A stretch of DNA of 64,000 nucleotides from Fontibacillus puldeungensis (GCF_042678945.1 NZ_JBHTLM010000007.1:178529-242528), one strand, 5' to 3'; positions 53,927-63,175 are shown, numbered from the stretch's first letter. Translations and numbers: made by a program. The notes: generated by a model from the sequence alone, not told the origin.

Positions 53927-54769
53927 ATGTTTCATTCAATGCAAATGATCTCACTTCTAACCGCTTTAGTTGTTGTCGTTCTAATTTGGACATTCTCGCG
54001 GAAAAATCCATGGTATGCCGTGACGAATTTCGCCAAGGAACTGATAAGCTCAAAGCGCCTCCTCATTGTTTTTGTAGCAATGATTGGAGTTCTGCTCGTC
54101 AACAAGTACGAGCTCCAGTGGGAAGAGAGCATGGGGTACCATGCAGATTTCACGTCAAAGGTTTTTCAGCTCGAAGGGCATTTTGTCTCTAACTTTCAAA
54201 GCCTGTTTCACGCCCCGTGGGTAACCGACGTCACCGCTTTTTTCTACTTGGTCGTGTTTCAAGGCTTGATCATAGCCTCGATCGGCATTTATGCATCTGA
54301 AGGTAAACAAGCCTTTATCTATGCAACCTGCTGTACCGTGATGATCAACTATCTTGTAGCCATTCCATTTTACCTGTTTTTCCCGGTAAATGAAGTGTGG
54401 TCTTACGCTCCGTCAGGGACATCGTTTTATATGCTGGAGGCCTTCCCTAACTTTGAGCAAGTATACCGGCCTTTATCCGGATTAAACAACTGTTTTCCAA
54501 GTCTTCATACTTCGATATCCGTATCTATGGCCATCTTGGCGATACGCTCGGGAAACCGCCGTTGGGCCGCTTGTGCAACGATTAGCGCCTCTATAATCAT
54601 ATTCGCCATCTTTTACATGGGCATCCATTGGTTAACCGATATGATCGGCGGATTCACTCTAGCAGTCATTGCCTCTACGCTAGGAATCAAAATAGGACAA
54701 TGGTTAACGAAACCCGTTCAAAATGAGCCACTCCTCACAATTGCCAAAGAAACAAAAAAGAGCCTGTAA
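53927..54769 (+). CDS. PAP2-family phosphatase
   Basis: A 280-residue membrane protein of the PAP2 superfamily, with six membrane segments. The phosphatase motifs are NNCFPSLHTSISVSM and the third motif GIHWLTDMIGG with the catalytic His and Asp. The N-terminal KxxxxxxRP motif is less clear. Family members dephosphorylate lipid phosphates or transfer phospho-head-groups. AAGGAGG precedes the ATG by 12 bases, so ATG 53939 is another possible start. It ends at a terminator shared with yajC. Confidence 0.85.
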   Translation: MFHSMQMISLLTALVVVVLIWTFSRKNPWYAVTNFAKELISSKRLLIVFVAMIGVLLVNKYELQWEESMGYHADFTSKVFQLEGHFVSNFQSLFHAPWVTDVTAFFYLVVFQGLIIASIGIYASEGKQAFIYATCCTVMINYLVAIPFYLFFPVNEVWSYAPSGTSFYMLEAFPNFEQVYRPLSGLNNCFPSLHTSISVSMAILAIRSGNRRWAACATISASIIIFAIFYMGIHWLTDMIGGFTLAVIASTLGIKIGQWLTKPVQNEPLLTIAKETKKSL

Positions 54770-54785
54770 TATCAGGCTCTTTTTT
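54754..54785. terminator. Bidirectional terminator between PAP2 gene and yajC
   Basis: AAAAAAGAGCCTG and CAGGCTCTTTTTT flank a 6-base loop. It ends the PAP2 gene on the plus strand and yajC on the minus strand. Confidence 0.93.
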
Positions 54786-54787
54786 GC

Positions 54788-55111
54788 TTAGCTCTTGGAC
54801 TCGGTCTCCGGGCTGATGCTATGACTAATCGCGCTCCGGTCAAAGGTGAGCTTGGTTGCATCATTGACGCGAAGCACGACCGTATCGTCGGTGAGCTCCA
54901 TAATCGTACCGTGCAAACCGCCGATCGTAACGATCTTGTCCCCTTTTTTAAGGGCGCTCAACATCGTGTTGCGCTGCTGCTGCTTCTTCTTCTGAGGACG
55001 GATCAGCATAAAGTAAAATACGACGATCATCAGCGCAAACGGAATGATAAGCGTTACCAAGGAGTTGGTCCCGCCCGCTGGTGTCGTTGCTAAATAATGA
55101 GTCTGAAACAT
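54788..55111 (-). CDS. yajC: Preprotein translocase subunit YajC
   Basis: A 107-residue protein with one membrane segment (LIIPFALMIVVFYFMLIRPQ) followed by a cytoplasmic region KKGDKIVTIGGLHGTIMEL, the standard YajC pattern. YajC associates with SecDF. It is the last gene of the ruv-spoIID-queA-tgt-yajC direction and has a terminator just downstream. Two in-frame Gly/Thr-rich residues before the helix may be part of the N-terminal tail. Confidence 0.95.
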   Translation of the reverse strand: MFQTHYLATTPAGGTNSLVTLIIPFALMIVVFYFMLIRPQKKKQQQRNTMLSALKKGDKIVTIGGLHGTIMELTDDTVVLRVNDATKLTFDRSAISHSISPETESKS

Positions 55112-55153
55112 GTTTGGATATCCCCCCTTTATCGTATGAAGCTATCGAACTTC

Positions 55154-56302
55154 TTAAAATCCCTTTTCATTGCCAAACAGACCATACTGTTCAAAAAATT
55201 CATCCCGGAAACTAAGCAGCCGATCTTCCATGATTGCCTGACGGACCTTATCCATCAGCTTAATCAAGAAATGCAGATTATGGTACGTCGTCAAACGAAG
55301 CCCAAACGTCTCGTCCGCTTTAATAAGGTGGCGAAGATAAGCTCTGGAATAATTTCGACATGTATAGCAGTCGCACTCGGGATCCAGTGGTCCGAAATCT
55401 TTGGCATACTGAGCGTTTCGTACCACTAGTCTGCCTTGGCTAGTCATCGTTGTGCCGTTCCGGGCTATTCTAGTCGGCAGCACGCAATCGAACATATCAA
55501 CGCCACGAATAGCGCCTTCGATCAGTGCATCCGGCGAACCTACGCCCATCAGGTAACGCGGCTTGTTGGCAGGCAATAACGGTACGGTGTATTCCAACAC
55601 CTCGTACATCAACGCCTTGGATTCACCTACACTCAGTCCACCAATAGCATACCCCGGAAAATCTAGGGAAGTCAAATCCCGTGCACTTTGCTTGCGTAAA
55701 TCCTCATGCATCCCGCCCTGAACGATGGCAAATAGCCCTTGATCATGCGGACGAGCATGACTTTTCAGGCAGCGTTCAGCCCATCTGCTGGTCCGTTCAG
55801 TTGATTGTTTTACATATTCATATTCCGCCGGGTAAGGCGGACATTCGTCAAAGGCCATCATGATATCTGAACCAAGCGCATTTTGAATTTCCATCGCCAC
55901 CTCGGGTGACAAGAACAGCTTATCACCATTCAGATGGGATCGGAAATGAACGCCTTCTTCGGAGATTTTACGCATCTCGCTAAGCGAAAACACTTGAAAA
56001 CCGCCGCTGTCCGTCAAGATGGACCGGTCCCAGTTCATAAATTTGTGCAATCCACCGGCTTCCCGAATAATTTCATGCCCAGGACGCAAAAAGAGGTGAT
56101 ACGTATTGCTTAAAATAATGCGTGCGTCCATCTCCTTAAGCTCTTCCGGACTCATCGTTTTCACCGTGGCCTGGGTACCTACCGGCATAAACGTGGGCGT
56201 ATCGAACGAACCATGCGGAGTATGAACCCGCCCCAGCCTCGCCCCGGATTGTTTGCACGTTTTGATGTGCTCATAGGTAATTGCTGCAGCCACTCTTATC
56301 AA
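55154..56302 (-). CDS. tgt: Queuine/preQ1 tRNA-ribosyltransferase
   Basis: A TIM-barrel tRNA-guanine transglycosylase. MPVGTQATVKTMSPEELKEM, LTDSGGFQVFSL and MFDCVLPTRIARNG contain the base-binding and nucleophile aspartates, and CDCYTCRNYSRAYLRHL is the zinc site. It exchanges G34 for preQ1 in GUN-anticodon tRNAs. The frame starts at TTG 56302 close to AGAGGA; GTG at 56293 is another possible start (379 or 382 residues). It follows queA in the usual queA-tgt-yajC order. Confidence 0.96.
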   Translation of the reverse strand: MIRVAAAITYEHIKTCKQSGARLGRVHTPHGSFDTPTFMPVGTQATVKTMSPEELKEMDARIILSNTYHLFLRPGHEIIREAGGLHKFMNWDRSILTDSGGFQVFSLSEMRKISEEGVHFRSHLNGDKLFLSPEVAMEIQNALGSDIMMAFDECPPYPAEYEYVKQSTERTSRWAERCLKSHARPHDQGLFAIVQGGMHEDLRKQSARDLTSLDFPGYAIGGLSVGESKALMYEVLEYTVPLLPANKPRYLMGVGSPDALIEGAIRGVDMFDCVLPTRIARNGTTMTSQGRLVVRNAQYAKDFGPLDPECDCYTCRNYSRAYLRHLIKADETFGLRLTTYHNLHFLIKLMDKVRQAIMEDRLLSFRDEFFEQYGLFGNEKGF

Positions 56303-56316
56303 CCATCCTCTTAACT

Positions 56317-57357
56317 TTAGTAAATAAACATCGCATCGCCGAAGCTAAAGAAACGATATTTTAGCTCAATTGCTTCCTGATAAGCTTTCATAATATGCTC
56401 TCGCCCCGCCAAGGCACTGACCAGCATTACCAGTGTTGATTTTGGTAAATGAAAATTGGTCAGTAATGCATCGACAAGTCCAAATTCATATCCAGGATAT
56501 ATAAAAATACCCGTCCAGCCGCTGCTTCTGATAATCGGTCCATCGCCGCATTTCTGAGCCACCGTTTCCAGTGTCCGGGCGGATGTGGTACCTACGGCGA
56601 TAACCCGTCCACCCTTCGCCTTCGTCTCATTCAGCAGATCGGCCGTTTCCTGCGGAAGCACATAGAACTCCTCGTGCATTACATGGTCCTCAACCCGATC
56701 TACCGACATCGGGCGAAACGTACCAAGGCCAACGTGAAGCGTTACAAAGCCAACATTAACACCTTTAGCTTGTACTTGCTCCAACAGTTCCTTCGTAAAA
56801 TGAAGGCCGGCCGTTGGTGCCGCCGCAGAGCCTTCATGCTTGGAATACACTGTCTGGTACCGTTCGCGATCATCTAATTTTTCCTTAATATAAGGTGGAA
56901 GGGGCATTTGGCCCAACCGGTCCAAGATTTCGTTGAAAATCCCATTATATGAGAAACGGAGTGTTCTTTCCCCCATGTCTCCTTCCGACTCTATCGTTGC
57001 TCGAAGCTCTTCGCTAAAAACGATCACCGTGCCAACTTTAAGCTTCTTTCCTGGCTTCACCAAGGCCTCCCAGCGGTCTTCCCCTAAATTTTTGAGGAGA
57101 AGCACCTCCGCTTTAGCCCCGGTATCCTCCTTTACGCCAAATAAGCGTGCCGGAATGACTCTTGTATCGTTCAGAATCAGGGTGTCTCCAGGCTTCAAAT
57201 AATCGAGTATATCTGGAAAATGATGATGGCCAATACTCCCATCTTCCTTGTTCAATGTTAACAATCGTGAAGCTGTCCGCTCCGCAAGCGGAGTTTGTGC
57301 GATAAGCTCCTCAGGGAGCTCGAAATCATACAAATCTACATTCATAGCACTTTTCAT
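56317..57357 (-). CDS. queA: S-adenosylmethionine:tRNA ribosyltransferase-isomerase QueA
   Basis: The 346-residue enzyme starts LYDFELPEELIAQTPLAERT and has LILNDTRVIPARLFG, APTAGLHFTKELLEQV, HVGLGTFRPM and TNFHLPKSTLVMLVSALAG, all QueA hallmarks. It adds the ribosyl part of SAM to preQ1-tRNA to make epoxyqueuosine. The ATG at 57357 overlaps the spoIID-like stop (ATGA); ATG 57345 is an alternative start. It works directly upstream of Tgt's product in the queuosine pathway. Confidence 0.96.
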   Translation of the reverse strand: MKSAMNVDLYDFELPEELIAQTPLAERTASRLLTLNKEDGSIGHHHFPDILDYLKPGDTLILNDTRVIPARLFGVKEDTGAKAEVLLLKNLGEDRWEALVKPGKKLKVGTVIVFSEELRATIESEGDMGERTLRFSYNGIFNEILDRLGQMPLPPYIKEKLDDRERYQTVYSKHEGSAAAPTAGLHFTKELLEQVQAKGVNVGFVTLHVGLGTFRPMSVDRVEDHVMHEEFYVLPQETADLLNETKAKGGRVIAVGTTSARTLETVAQKCGDGPIIRSSGWTGIFIYPGYEFGLVDALLTNFHLPKSTLVMLVSALAGREHIMKAYQEAIELKYRFFSFGDAMFIY

Positions 57358-59450
57358 TCCTTAACAATAGTCACATGTTGGTAGTAGTGTTGCAATATTT
57401 GCTGATAATCATACCCGGCATCGGCCAGACCTTTAGCCCCCCATTGGGATAATCCAAGTCCATGTCCGTTTCCGTAGCCCATAAACAGAAATTCATTCTT
57501 TTGACTAACGACGCGAGCTTTTTGGTTTCCACCCATCACAACCATATCGCTTCCGCTCCAGCTCGTCACACCATTTGCTGAAAGCACCGCTGAGCCTGAA
57601 CCTGCCGTTCCAGTATCTTGATTTCCCCCGGCACCTTGTACAGTATACCTTCCGGTGGAAACAATATCAAATAAGGTGCTTGGCAGTCCATTAAGTGCTG
57701 AACGATAGGAATCGGGATACCGTACATCAAGAACTTGTCCATTCGCTTTTACTTGCGTAGCCCTGCCGGACGGACCTCTTTGAGTCACTTCAAGGTTCGA
57801 GATCGGAGAAGGAGCTTCCGTAGAAGTTTTCCCTTTCAAGGACTTCAGCAATTCCTCTGAGGTATACGGTCCACGCATCCATGCATATGAACTGGACTCG
57901 TCCACTTTATCCAGCACAATCGCCTGATCGCCAGGGTTCATTTTAGCCACTGGATTAACGCCCGACTGGATTTGTGGAAGCGGACGAACAAGTACGGAAC
58001 TGGTCGTCACGCTCAATTTCTGGAGACCAGCCGTCGAAGTTCCGGTGACCGCCGTATTATCTTCTCTTACATAACCTGTTTTTCCGTCTGAAAGCAGCAC
58101 ATGGTACCATGATTTCAGGGAGGCCTGAGCCGCTTTATCTTCCTTACTGGATACACTCGTGTATACCTGATTCAGACTGTTCCATACCTCGGAACTATCC
58201 GCTGTCATACCTCCGCTGTTGGATGAGAAAATCCCTTCAACGACTTTTCCGTCCATTTTAATTACTTCACCGGCGGTACTGTCAACTGCCTGCACAATAC
58301 TGGAGACCTCTTTATCCGCACCGTTATATACTTGGCTCAGCGTCGTATCGACAAGGCCAGCAACTTTAAATCTGTTTCCGGCGGCATTATATACAGCATA
58401 ACTGCGTGCAGCTACCGCTTGAGCCTTTAATGCTTCCTGAGGCCATGAGGAAGGTACCTCAGCCGCGACGACGGAATATAGATATTGTTCAAGCGGCAGC
58501 TCATTAACGAATGCAAGTTGTCCATTAACGCGGCTAATCTCAAAATCTCCTCGATACTTGTGGTTAGACCGTTCGATGACCTGAATCGTGGAGCCTTCCC
58601 CACCCCGAACGATCCATTTTGCGCCTTCACCGATGGTTTCATAATGTTCCACTGCCGATGGTGTACTCAAATTTAGGGTCACATCTTCATGAAGGATCAG
58701 TGCAGGTTTCGTATTGTCTACTGCAGATAAAGAAAGGTTGGATGAAATTTTGGCGACCTCATTTTGCACAGTTGACTGTTGGTCTGGACTGGATGCTCCT
58801 CCTATCCATACGGCATACTGACCTGGGCCTGTTATGACGACAAACGCTTCATGTTGGGCATTAAGCGACTGGCTAAGCGCTTCCGCTTCGGTAAGACTTC
58901 CGAATGTCCCTGCCGATGTATAGTAAGCTCCTCTTACTTCGGCTTTCGCACCGTTCAATTGAGCGGACAAAGATGAACTAATCCGGTCGGCCGCTTTTTG
59001 CGCCTCTGCTGCACTGGCGTAAGGACCTGTGTAGATACGATAAACGGTTCCAGTAGATTGTTTCACCGAAAAAATCGTCGGCTTGTCAGTGCTTCCCTGC
59101 AGCTTTTTGGCTGCGGCAGCAGCCGTATTCCAGTCGGAGCTTTCGAGCGCCTTCACTCTATACCCACTCACGCTGAAGCGGATTGATTGCCCAGCCCCAG
59201 TATGTATCCAGGTGTCCATACCCAATGAAGCGGATAGTCCTACTTCTGCGGTGGATGCTGGTTTAAGCGTCACAGCCGGTACTGTTGATTTATAAGTGGA
59301 CCCGAGATCCAAATACATAGCTACGCGAACGCGTGGAGAAACAGCAGACTCCGCCGCTGCCGGAAGCTGTAGCGCTCCAGCCAAAACAAATGCCGCAAGG
59401 AGCCCTTTTCCCCATTTTCCAATCGTGAGTCCTCGTCTTTTCCCGATCAA
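57354..59450 (-). CDS. SpoIID/LytB-domain protein with SPOR-like repeats
   Basis: A large secreted protein with a signal-type segment (GLLAAFVLAGALQLPAAAES). Two SPOR-like units follow (VYRIYTGPYASAAEAQKAAD and AVWIGGASSPDQQ). The C-terminal half holds the SpoIID catalytic domain (LEQYLYSVVAAEVPSSWPQE, AQAVAARSYAVYN, IFSSNSGGMTADSSEVW, YGNGHGLGLSQWGAKGLADA). The SpoIID family are lytic transglycosylases acting on stem-peptide-free glycan. GGAGG lies nine bases before TTG 59450; the frame extends to 59504. The glycan-binding SPOR units suggest a cell-wall-remodelling role in sporulation or growth. Confidence 0.9.
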   Translation of the reverse strand: MIGKRRGLTIGKWGKGLLAAFVLAGALQLPAAAESAVSPRVRVAMYLDLGSTYKSTVPAVTLKPASTAEVGLSASLGMDTWIHTGAGQSIRFSVSGYRVKALESSDWNTAAAAAKKLQGSTDKPTIFSVKQSTGTVYRIYTGPYASAAEAQKAADRISSSLSAQLNGAKAEVRGAYYTSAGTFGSLTEAEALSQSLNAQHEAFVVITGPGQYAVWIGGASSPDQQSTVQNEVAKISSNLSLSAVDNTKPALILHEDVTLNLSTPSAVEHYETIGEGAKWIVRGGEGSTIQVIERSNHKYRGDFEISRVNGQLAFVNELPLEQYLYSVVAAEVPSSWPQEALKAQAVAARSYAVYNAAGNRFKVAGLVDTTLSQVYNGADKEVSSIVQAVDSTAGEVIKMDGKVVEGIFSSNSGGMTADSSEVWNSLNQVYTSVSSKEDKAAQASLKSWYHVLLSDGKTGYVREDNTAVTGTSTAGLQKLSVTTSSVLVRPLPQIQSGVNPVAKMNPGDQAIVLDKVDESSSYAWMRGPYTSEELLKSLKGKTSTEAPSPISNLEVTQRGPSGRATQVKANGQVLDVRYPDSYRSALNGLPSTLFDIVSTGRYTVQGAGGNQDTGTAGSGSAVLSANGVTSWSGSDMVVMGGNQKARVVSQKNEFLFMGYGNGHGLGLSQWGAKGLADAGYDYQQILQHYYQHVTIVKE

Positions 59451-59566
59451 ACCTGTTTCTCCTCCTTCATGATGCTCGCAATAAAACGCCAGCCCCCATT
59501 CCACCTGTTTGAATTTCTTATCAAAGAAAAACCAACTACGTAAGGCCTTCCTTTTTTATACTAGGC

Positions 59567-60574
59567 TTAATTGGTTTCCGGCATAGGTAATCCCAAATGC
59601 TGGTAAGCTGCCGCTGTAACCATCCGGCCTCGCGGCGTGCGCTGAAGGTAACCAATTTGAAGCAAATATGGCTCGTATACATCTTCGATCGTCTGACTTT
59701 CTTCACCGATCGTTGCCGCGATCGTATCCAATCCAACTGGACCGCCGCGGAAACTTGTAATCATCGCCTTAAGCATTTTATGGTCGATCATATCAAGACC
59801 CATGGGATCGACCTGCAGCATCTGTAATGCTTCCTTGGCAATATCAGGTGTTATTAATCCGTCACCCCGAACCTGCGCATAGTCACGTACACGCTTCAGC
59901 AGACGATTGGCAATCCGTGGCGTTCCCCGGGAGCGCAGAGCAATTTCTTCAGCTGCGTCACCAATCATCTCGATCCCGAATATGTCAGCTCCTCGTGATA
60001 CGATGAAACTAAGCTCGTCAATCGTATAGAACTCCAAGCGGCTAACTACGCCAAAACGATCCCGTAATGGGGCTGACAATAATCCTGCCCGTGTTGTCGC
60101 ACCGACTAATGTAAACGGCGGCAGGTCAAGGCGAACCGAACGGGCACTAGGACCTTTGCCGATCATAATGTCGAGGGCAAAGTCCTCCATTGCCGGGTAC
60201 AATACCTCTTCCACCGTACGGTGAAGCCGATGGATTTCATCGATAAAAAGGACGTCGCCCTCCTGCAAATTCGTCAGAAGTGCCGCCAAATCCCCTGGAC
60301 GTTCGATAGCCGGGCCGGAGGTAGTTCGCATATTAACGCCTAGTTCATTGGCGATAATGTTTGCAAGCGTCGTTTTTCCAAGCCCCGGTGGGCCATACAG
60401 CAGAACGTGATCTAACGCTTCGTTCCGCATTTTTGCCGCTTCGATATAAATTTTCAAGTTTTCCTTAATCTGATTTTGTCCGATATATTCCGCCAAATAG
60501 CGGGGCCGAAGGCTAAGTTCAACCGCTTGGTCTTCCATCATCAAATTAGCGGATATGATACGGTCTTCCATCAT
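59567..60574 (-). CDS. ruvB: Holliday junction branch migration helicase RuvB
   Basis: The 335-residue RuvB starts with LRPRYLAEYIGQNQIKENLK. Walker A is GPPGLGKTTLANIIA near residues 61-75, Walker B LFIDEIHRLHRTVEEVLYPA, sensor 1 LVGATTRAGLLSAPLRDRFG, and the winged-helix C-terminal domain is present (DVYEPYLLQIGYLQRTPRGR). It drives branch migration with RuvA. It lies 34 bp after ruvA. Confidence 0.98.
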   Translation of the reverse strand: MMEDRIISANLMMEDQAVELSLRPRYLAEYIGQNQIKENLKIYIEAAKMRNEALDHVLLYGPPGLGKTTLANIIANELGVNMRTTSGPAIERPGDLAALLTNLQEGDVLFIDEIHRLHRTVEEVLYPAMEDFALDIMIGKGPSARSVRLDLPPFTLVGATTRAGLLSAPLRDRFGVVSRLEFYTIDELSFIVSRGADIFGIEMIGDAAEEIALRSRGTPRIANRLLKRVRDYAQVRGDGLITPDIAKEALQMLQVDPMGLDMIDHKMLKAMITSFRGGPVGLDTIAATIGEESQTIEDVYEPYLLQIGYLQRTPRGRMVTAAAYQHLGLPMPETN

Positions 60575-60608
60575 CTTATGCTCACTCTCCTTACTTTCCC
60601 ATCAATCA

Positions 60609-61232
60609 TTATCCGGCATATAGTATTTTAAGAGCCTTTTTCATGACGGAATCAACAGCCTCATCCGCTTTGACTTGATCTTTAAGCCGCTGCCATGCTC
60701 GATCCAATTCAGCCTCCGTATAACCAAGTGCTTTAAGACCTTCCCTCGCCTCAGGCCAGCCGGGATGCGCTTCGTGAAGCGTGAGATCCTCGGTCGGGGC
60801 CTCGTCAAACAAGGAGAAGCCACCCATGCCTTCCAGCTTGTCCTTTAAATCTAAAATCATCCGTTGCGCCGTTTTCTTGCCGATCCCGGGCAGTTTGGTG
60901 AGAAAGCCGATATTTTCTTGGTGGATCGCCGTAATCACATGATCCGGACTACCTCCGCTTAATATGCCCAGTGCCACTTTCGGCCCGATCCCTGACACAT
61001 CGATCAGTTTACGGAACAGCTTCTGTTCTTCACGGGTTGGGAAGCCGAACAGCAGTATGGCATCTTCCCGAACATGATGATGAATATAGATCGTGATAAC
61101 CTCTTGATTTTGATTTTTCGCTGCAAACACATAAGGATTCGGGCAAAAAACACGGTACCCAACCCCCTGAACATCCAACACAACATATTCGGTTTCAATA
61201 TGGGCAATTTGGCCTCTTAAAAAATCGATCAT
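60609..61232 (-). CDS. ruvA: Holliday junction branch migration protein RuvA
   Basis: A 207-residue protein. The N-terminal OB fold (MIDFLRGQIAHIETEYVVLD), two helix-hairpin-helix units (LIDVSGIGPKVALGIL and LTKLPGIGKKTAQRMIL) and the C-terminal RuvB-binding helices (ALGYTEAELDRAW) are all present. It overlaps the ruvC stop by 4 bp. Confidence 0.97.
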   Translation of the reverse strand: MIDFLRGQIAHIETEYVVLDVQGVGYRVFCPNPYVFAAKNQNQEVITIYIHHHVREDAILLFGFPTREEQKLFRKLIDVSGIGPKVALGILSGGSPDHVITAIHQENIGFLTKLPGIGKKTAQRMILDLKDKLEGMGGFSLFDEAPTEDLTLHEAHPGWPEAREGLKALGYTEAELDRAWQRLKDQVKADEAVDSVMKKALKILYAG

Positions 61233-61732
61233 GAACGCAGTACCTCATTTAATTTAGAGTTTAAAGTATATGAATGTGCGTGGCAGATAGCAACAGCCAA
61301 GGCATCAGCTACATCATCGGGCTTAGGAATCTTCTGAAGCTTCAGATACATGCGTGTCATTTCCTGTACCTGCCGCTTTTCAGCTTTACCATACCCTACG
61401 ATGGCTTGCTTCACCTGCATTGGTGTATATTCCGAAACGGGCAAACCTTTTTGGACTGCCGCCAGCACGAGCACTCCCCGGGCTTGACCGACAGACATCG
61501 CAGTCGTCACATTTCGATTAAAAAACAGCTTTTCCAGCGCAACGGCGTCCGGCTTATATTTATCGATTAACTGCACCATTGCTTCATACACATGCAGCAG
61601 CCTTTCCTCCTCCGGAGTATGGGCCTCTGTTTGAATACAGCCGTATTGAACCGGAGTGCATTTACTTCCTTGTTTATCAATAAAGCCAAAACCGACAATA
61701 GCTATGCCGGGGTCAATTCCAAGTATGCGCAA
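61229..61732 (-). CDS. ruvC: Holliday junction resolvase RuvC
   Basis: A 167-residue resolvase with the catalytic acidic residues in GIDPGIAIVGFG, ALEKLFFNRNVTTAMSVGQA and KPDDVADALAVAICH. The start is TTG at 61732, eight bases after GGGGAG. Bacillus subtilis lacks ruvC and uses RecU, so the presence of a full ruvCAB operon separates this lineage from Bacillus subtilis. Confidence 0.95.
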   Translation of the reverse strand: MRILGIDPGIAIVGFGFIDKQGSKCTPVQYGCIQTEAHTPEEERLLHVYEAMVQLIDKYKPDAVALEKLFFNRNVTTAMSVGQARGVLVLAAVQKGLPVSEYTPMQVKQAIVGYGKAEKRQVQEMTRMYLKLQKIPKPDDVADALAVAICHAHSYTLNSKLNEVLRS

Positions 61733-61938
61733 AACAATCTCTCCCCAATTGAGATGAAACTTCAGCTCTGTTTACCTTCTCAAACGTCCGGGTTGCATCC
61801 CGTTTTAAGCGAACATATGTATTCACTTTATTATATCAAAAGATCGGTACAGTTGAGGAAAAAGTTTACGATCGGTCCATGTCTTGTGATTGAAGAGGAA
61901 GAGTTCGCTATTCCTAATGACATTCCTTATGGCAAAAC

Positions 61939-61979
61939 GTCAAAAAGAGACGCCATATTTAGACGCCTCTCTTTTCGCC
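61939..61979 (-). terminator. Possible terminator of bofC
   Basis: On the minus strand AAAAGAGA pairs with TCTCTTTT around a 17-base loop and is followed by T-rich sequence. The loop contains a direct repeat (GCGTC) instead of an extended stem, so the structure is weak. Confidence 0.5.
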
Positions 61980-61997
61980 ATTGCCCTAGCCTGTTCC

Positions 61998-62681
61998 TTA
62001 ATGATCATTTTGCTGCATTACTTTTTCTGATTGCTCAATCGCAAAATCGCTAAATGTAGACAGCACGCTGTTATATTCCTCGACATCCTGAACACGAATT
62101 CCTTCTCGAAGCTGTTTTAGTACATCGGCCGGCAAAGCGCTTTCCATCATTTCAACATCAAGCTGAAAGAAAGTTCGAATAACCTTCTCTTTCTTAGGCG
62201 GCCCATCAAATAATGTGAGGTTACCCTTTGAGTCGATACCGATATAGCCTCTAGTTCTGCAAATATCCGACAGACCGTTGATCCGTTCATCGATCCAAAC
62301 GTCCCCTCCTGAACCAAGTCGACCTTCCCATTCTGGATGGGATTTCATCAATTTTGCAATTTCATCAGGGCGCATGATCCCTAGTACTTCACTTTCCGTA
62401 CCACAGGTATATATTTTGTTTAAGTGAACAATTCGAGTTTGATTGGTTTTCTCTAAGTCATTGAGCCATTCTTCCGCAGCAACAGGAATAACGGCCTGCA
62501 GCTTTCCAAAGGTCTCTACAGCCAGAGGCTCTTTCTCCATAAGACGTTCCATTTGGTCAGACAAAAGCAGACCTAGCCAGGCCATTATGGCAACCAACGT
62601 ACAAGCACCCACTGTCCAAATCGCACGTCTCCATCTTCTCCAGCGGCTTTTTAGAATTTTTTTGATATGGAAGATATTCAC
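61998..62681 (-). CDS. bofC: Intercompartmental signalling protein BofC
   Basis: The 227-residue protein has one N-terminal membrane segment (TVGACTLVAIMAWLGLLL), then an export-side domain. VIRTFFQLDVEMMESALPAD and RVQDVEEYNSVLSTFSDFAI match the BofC C-terminal domain; the IYTCGTESEVLG segment is also typical. In the forespore BofC restrains SpoIVB-triggered pro-SigK processing. AAGGGG precedes the GTG at 62681. It lies next to ruvC, similar to the bofC-ruvA linkage of Bacillus. A SigG promoter is expected; none was assigned. Confidence 0.9.
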   Translation of the reverse strand: MNIFHIKKILKSRWRRWRRAIWTVGACTLVAIMAWLGLLLSDQMERLMEKEPLAVETFGKLQAVIPVAAEEWLNDLEKTNQTRIVHLNKIYTCGTESEVLGIMRPDEIAKLMKSHPEWEGRLGSGGDVWIDERINGLSDICRTRGYIGIDSKGNLTLFDGPPKKEKVIRTFFQLDVEMMESALPADVLKQLREGIRVQDVEEYNSVLSTFSDFAIEQSEKVMQQNDH

Positions 62682-62789
62682 GTTTATCCCCTTCTATCGG
62701 ACTTTATTGTCTATTGTGACCGACGAAGAGTAGGATTATTCAAAGATGGGACTAGTTGTATACCATACGGCACTGATTAAAATTGCCTC

Positions 62790-62824
62790 AAAAAAGCAAA
62801 AACAGCCATCTAAAGATGACTGTT
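62790..62824 (-). terminator. Terminator of the rRNA-tRNA operon
   Basis: AACAGTCATC and GATGGCTGTT pair on the minus strand and a T-rich tail follows. It ends the tRNA cluster 9 bp after the last tRNA. Confidence 0.9.
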
Positions 62825-62832
62825 TCCTATAA

Positions 62833-62906
62833 TCGGGATGACACGATTCGAACATGCGACCCCCTGGTCCCAAACCAGGTGCTCTACCAAGCTGAGCTAC
62901 ATCCCG
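62833..62906 (-). tRNA. tRNA-Pro (anticodon TGG)
   Basis: A full cloverleaf in the minus-strand sequence with acceptor CGGGATG/CATCCCG, anticodon TGG in CTGGTTTGGGACCAG and T-arm GTTCGAAT. No CCA is encoded. Confidence 0.95.
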
Positions 62907-62913
62907 TTATTAA

Positions 62914-62993
62914 TGCCGGTGAAGGGACTCGAACCCCCACGGTTTCCCTCACGATTTTGAGTCGCGCGCGTCTGCCAATTCCGCCACACCGGC
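62914..62993 (-). tRNA. tRNA-Leu (anticodon CAA)
   Basis: Acceptor GCCGGTG/CACCGGC, class II with a short variable arm, anticodon CAA in the CTCAAAA loop. No CCA is encoded. Confidence 0.93.
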
Positions 62994-63003
62994 AAAAAAT
63001 ATA

Positions 63004-63077
63004 CGCGCCCTAAGAGATTCGAACTCCTGACCTTTTGATTCGTAGTCAAACGCTCTATCCAGCTGAGCTAAGGGCGC
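63004..63077 (-). tRNA. tRNA-Arg (anticodon ACG)
   Basis: Acceptor GCGCCCT/AGGGCGC, anticodon ACG in TTGACTACGAATCAA. ACG needs A34 deamination to inosine by TadA. No CCA is encoded. Confidence 0.95.
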
Positions 63078-63083
63078 AAATTA

Positions 63084-63158
63084 TGGAGCGGACGACGGGA
63101 ATCGAACCCGCGACCCTCGCCTTGGCAAGGCGATGCTCTACCGCTGAGCCACGTCCGC
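63084..63158 (-). tRNA. tRNA-Gly (anticodon GCC)
   Basis: Acceptor GCGGACG/CGTCCGC, anticodon GCC in CGCCTTGCCAAGGCG. The 3' CCA is encoded at 63086-63084. Confidence 0.95.
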
Positions 63159-63175
63159 AAAAAATAAGATAAAGA

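Noticed and set aside
61946..61970. GC-rich terminator stem after bofC
   Set aside because: GAGACGCC and GACGCCTC are direct, not inverted, repeats. Only the outer AAAAGAGA/TCTCTTTT pairs, so it is kept only as a weak terminator.
61592..62053. 153-codon plus-strand ORF across the ruvC-bofC gap
   Set aside because: Overlaps the ends of both ruvC and bofC in antisense and has no credible start region. The 265-bp gap otherwise shows only the weak bofC terminator.
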